This document shows positions 14,782 to 16,594 of a DNA stretch of 16,594 nucleotides, piece by piece. The DNA is from Desulfobacterales bacterium (lineage in GTDB: Bacteria > Desulfobacterota > Desulfobacteria > Desulfobacterales > JAHIVH01), in assembly GCA_020056645.1 (NCBI GenBank), contig JAGVHJ010000260.1:1-16594 (forward strand), read 5' to 3'. Within the stretch, counting starts at the first letter, position 1. Every line of letters starts with the position of its first letter. The translations under genes were made by a program, and so were the position numbers. Below the pieces are notes generated by a model. It was not told the origin of the DNA. It saw only the letters and a program-made list of their open reading frames with translations, and ran no database searches.

Positions 14782-15132
14782 TTAATTGGTTACCCGACGC
14801 TCTTTGATTCTCGCCGCCTTGCCATGAAGATTTCTCAGATAGTAGACGCGCGCCCGGCGGACTTTTCCAAAGGAAACCACTTCAATCTTGTCGATAACCG
14901 GAGAATGGAGGGGAAAAATTCGCTCAACACCGATTCCGGAAGAAACTTTTCTGACGGTGAATCTGGCGCTTGAGGTCCCCTTGCTCTTACTGATCACAAC
15001 GCCTTCAAATATCTGAATACGCTGTTTATTCCCCTCTACGATCTTGACATGGACCTTCACGGTGTCGCCTGCCCTGAAATCCGGCAGATCAAGGCGCATT
15101 TGCTCTCTTTCTAATTTTTTTATAATATCCAT
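14782..15132 (-). CDS. rplS: 50S ribosomal protein L19
   Basis: Structural protein of the large ribosomal subunit at the interface with the small subunit. The 116-residue length is typical. Sequence landmarks are FRAGDTVKVHVKIVEGNKQRIQIFEG in two parts, GTSSARFTVRKVSSGIGVERIFPLHSP and VRRARVYYLRNLHGKAARIKE, all in family order. I chose the ATG at 15132 (MDIIKKLEREQ), which starts where L19 starts and has GGGGGA upstream; an in-frame ATG at 15195 would add 21 unlikely residues. In most bacteria rplS ends an operon with rpsP, rimM and trmD; here none of them is upstream, and coaD runs the other way. The gene thus seems to have its own promoter and a terminator. Confidence 0.97.
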   Translation of the reverse strand: MDIIKKLEREQMRLDLPDFRAGDTVKVHVKIVEGNKQRIQIFEGVVISKSKGTSSARFTVRKVSSGIGVERIFPLHSPVIDKIEVVSFGKVRRARVYYLRNLHGKAARIKERRVTN

Positions 15133-15178
15133 TATTCCCCCAATAGTGACATATAGCATTTTAAAAAATCCCAAAAGA

Positions 15179-15206
15179 CATATCAGATATATCATCAGGG
15201 AGTCAA
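15179..15206 (-). promoter_or_regulatory. Putative promoter for rplS
   Basis: On the minus strand, TTGACT (15201-15206) is followed after 16 bases by GATATG (15179-15184), or after 18 bases by TATGTC. It lies about 50 bases before the rplS ATG. The -35 box is good and the -10 box weak. Confidence 0.35.
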
Positions 15207-15243
15207 TACCGTTTTTCTATTTTTTAGCTGCCATAATTACATC

Positions 15244-15271
15244 TTGAAAAAGCGTCGATTAATGATATGAC
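15244..15271 (+). promoter_or_regulatory. Putative promoter for coaD
   Basis: TTGAAA (15244-15249) and TATGAC (15266-15271) are 16 bases apart on the plus strand, about 50 bases before the coaD ATG at 15321. This is a match by eye. It would be divergent from the rplS promoter. Confidence 0.3.
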
Positions 15272-15320
15272 CATCCGAGCCTTTATTGTCAATCCCTATT
15301 TATTAAGGAATAGCGACTCC

Positions 15321-15815
15321 ATGGAGCGAACAGCCATCTATCCCGGTTCCTTTGACCCTCTCACCAACGGCCATGTGGACATCATTCAGAGAGGGTTTAA
15401 ACTATTTGATAAAATCATTGTGGCCATTCTTCATAATCCATCGAAAAAGCAGCCCCTCTTCAGTGTGGATGAACGAATCACCATGATCAAGACATGCCTC
15501 TCTGAATTTCCCAATCTTGAGGTTGACCACTTTGGCGGACTCCTGGTCGACTACGCCAAGAAAAAGAAGGTCACCGCCATTATCCGGGGCATGAGGGTGG
15601 TGTCCGATTTCGAAAACGAATTCCAGATGGCCATGATGAACCGGAGCATGGACAGGGATATTCAAACCATCTTGCTCATGACAGGGCTTCGATGGGTCTT
15701 TATCAGCTCCTCCACGATCAAGGAGGTGGCCAGTTTCGGCGGCGACGTGTCCAACATGGTTCCGCCCTATGTCAATGAACGCTTAATCGAAAAATATGGC
15801 CAGAAACCTGGATAA
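15321..15815 (+). CDS. coaD: Phosphopantetheine adenylyltransferase
   Basis: Joins ATP and 4'-phosphopantetheine to give dephospho-coenzyme A, the penultimate step of coenzyme A synthesis. The 164-residue protein is of normal length. It has the nucleotidyltransferase motif YPGSFDPLTNGHVDII (6-21) with the TxGH signature, AIIRGMRVVSDFENEFQMA with the conserved arginine and a substrate loop, and FISSSTIKEVASFGGDVSNMVPP near the C-terminus. In place of the common 'MPSxxY' before ISSS it has MTGLRWVF, a small deviation. I chose the ATG at 15321 because the fold begins there; AAGGA lies 11 bases upstream. An in-frame ATG at 15267 would add 18 residues. A LysR gene follows 9 bases after the stop, so the two may be co-transcribed. 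Confidence 0.96.
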   Translation: MERTAIYPGSFDPLTNGHVDIIQRGFKLFDKIIVAILHNPSKKQPLFSVDERITMIKTCLSEFPNLEVDHFGGLLVDYAKKKKVTAIIRGMRVVSDFENEFQMAMMNRSMDRDIQTILLMTGLRWVFISSSTIKEVASFGGDVSNMVPPYVNERLIEKYGQKPG

Positions 15816-15824
15816 CCCCACTCC

Positions 15825-16594
15825 ATGAATCTATGGCAGCTCAAAATTTTCTGTAAGACCGTGGAGCTAAAAAACTTCTCCAAGGCCGGTGAGGCCGTTC
15901 ACCTGACCCAGCCGACCATCAGCAGCCACATCAAGGATCTGGAAGATCACTTTGGCTGCCGCTTGATCGACCGGCTGGGGAAACAGGTTGCTCCCACCAA
16001 GGCCGGAGAGCTGCTTTACACCTACGCGATTCGGTTAACCGCTTTGCTGGATGAGGCCGAATCCGCCATCAACGAGTTCCAAGGCCGTATCAAAGGCAGG
16101 CTCGTCATGGGCGGCAGCACGATCCCCGGTGGATACATTCTCCCCAAGATCATCGGCGCTTTCACCAAACATTACAAAGAGGTCAAGGTCCATCTTGCCG
16201 TCTCCGATTCGGAAGAAATCGTCAACCGGATTTTGACCGGAGAGATCGAGTTCGGCGTTGTGGGAGCCAGCAGCGCCAGCAAATCCATCATCCAGGAAAA
16301 ACTGATCGACGAAGAGTTGCGCCTGATCGTTCCCCAAAACCACCGGTGGGCCGCAAGGGAAAGCGTCTCATTGAACATGATTAAGAACGAACCATTCATC
16401 CTTCGAGAATCGGGGTCTGGAACCTTGAAAACCCTTCTGGACTCTTTTCTGAAAAAAGGCGTCTCGATCTACGATTTTAACATTGTCGCTGAAATGGGCA
16501 GCACGGCGGCCGTATGCCAGGGTATCAAGAGCGGCGCGGGGATCTCAATTCTCTCCTCCATCGCCGTTCAGGATGAGATGGGGGCGGGCTCTCT
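15825..16594 (+). CDS. LysR-family transcriptional regulator, selenium-metabolism-like (partial)
   Basis: The reading frame runs from the ATG at 15825 to the window edge, giving 256 residues without a stop. The N-terminal winged helix-turn-helix (1-60) reads LKIFCKTVELKNFSKAGEAV, then QPTISSHIKDLEDHFGCRLIDR. An effector-binding domain starts at about 90 with RLVMGGSTIPGGYILP. Later it has VPQNHRWA, EPFILRESGSGT and IKSGAGISILSS. The sequence closely resembles, from memory, the LysR proteins annotated as associated with selenium metabolism in Desulfobacterota. No selenium gene is visible in the window, so the role is inference. LysR proteins often regulate a divergent neighbour, but here the gene lies behind coaD. 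About the last 40 residues are missing. Confidence 0.85.
   Translation, partial: MNLWQLKIFCKTVELKNFSKAGEAVHLTQPTISSHIKDLEDHFGCRLIDRLGKQVAPTKAGELLYTYAIRLTALLDEAESAINEFQGRIKGRLVMGGSTIPGGYILPKIIGAFTKHYKEVKVHLAVSDSEEIVNRILTGEIEFGVVGASSASKSIIQEKLIDEELRLIVPQNHRWAARESVSLNMIKNEPFILRESGSGTLKTLLDSFLKKGVSIYDFNIVAEMGSTAAVCQGIKSGAGISILSSIAVQDEMGAGS

Noticed and set aside
1..16594. CRISPR array, toxin-antitoxin pair, prophage or defence island
   Set aside because: No regularly spaced repeats, no cas, integrase, restriction or toxin motifs were found; almost all genes are housekeeping or signalling.

Overview
The window looks like chromosomal DNA of a deltaproteobacterium, most likely a sulfate reducer of the Desulfobacterota. 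The evidence is gene order and gene content: ispE, tRNA-Gln, prs, rplY and pth in a row, a DUF1844 gene fused translationally to ispE, a CarD-type RNA polymerase regulator, HDOD-containing sensor kinases, and a LysR regulator resembling the selenium-metabolism type found in that phylum. This assignment is from memory of such genomes; no search was run.

Layout, left to right. Positions 1-156 are the end of a plus-strand gene whose last residues look like a molybdate-binding Mop/TOBE domain. Next, on the minus strand, come two signalling genes transcribed right to left: an HDOD-GAF-histidine kinase and, overlapping its stop codon, a hybrid kinase (REC-PAS-HisKA-HATPase-REC). Upstream of them lie carD and rluD, 8 bases apart, also on the minus strand. 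A 326-base AT-rich divergent region separates carD from two small plus-strand genes: a lysine-rich 64-residue protein and a likely outer-membrane beta-barrel protein. A two-way terminator lies between the barrel gene and the convergent pth.

From 7532 to 15132 everything is on the minus strand and is mostly housekeeping. The transcription order is rplS, then yraN, rsmI, a REC-PAS-histidine kinase, a DUF1844 gene and ispE (a chain with overlapping or closely spaced ends), then tRNA-Gln, prs, rplY and pth. A 212-base element with 21-base terminal inverted repeats and perfect 10-base target duplications lies between ispE and the tRNA-Gln promoter. It looks like a non-autonomous transposable element (MITE) and is the most unusual structure here. 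rnhB, which commonly lies between rplS and yraN, is not visible; a gene-free stretch is found there instead. On the right, coaD and a LysR-type regulator run on the plus strand, divergent from rplS, and the LysR gene runs off the window.

Most genes serve translation (L19, L25, peptidyl-tRNA hydrolase, tRNA-Gln, 16S and 23S rRNA modification) and central precursors (PRPP, isoprenoids, coenzyme A). Three sensor kinases are scattered among them. I found no CRISPR array, phage module or defence system, and no clearly new multi-gene system. The best leads are the MITE, the kinase pair, the kinase embedded in the rsmI-ispE chain, and the homopolymer tracts in ispE.
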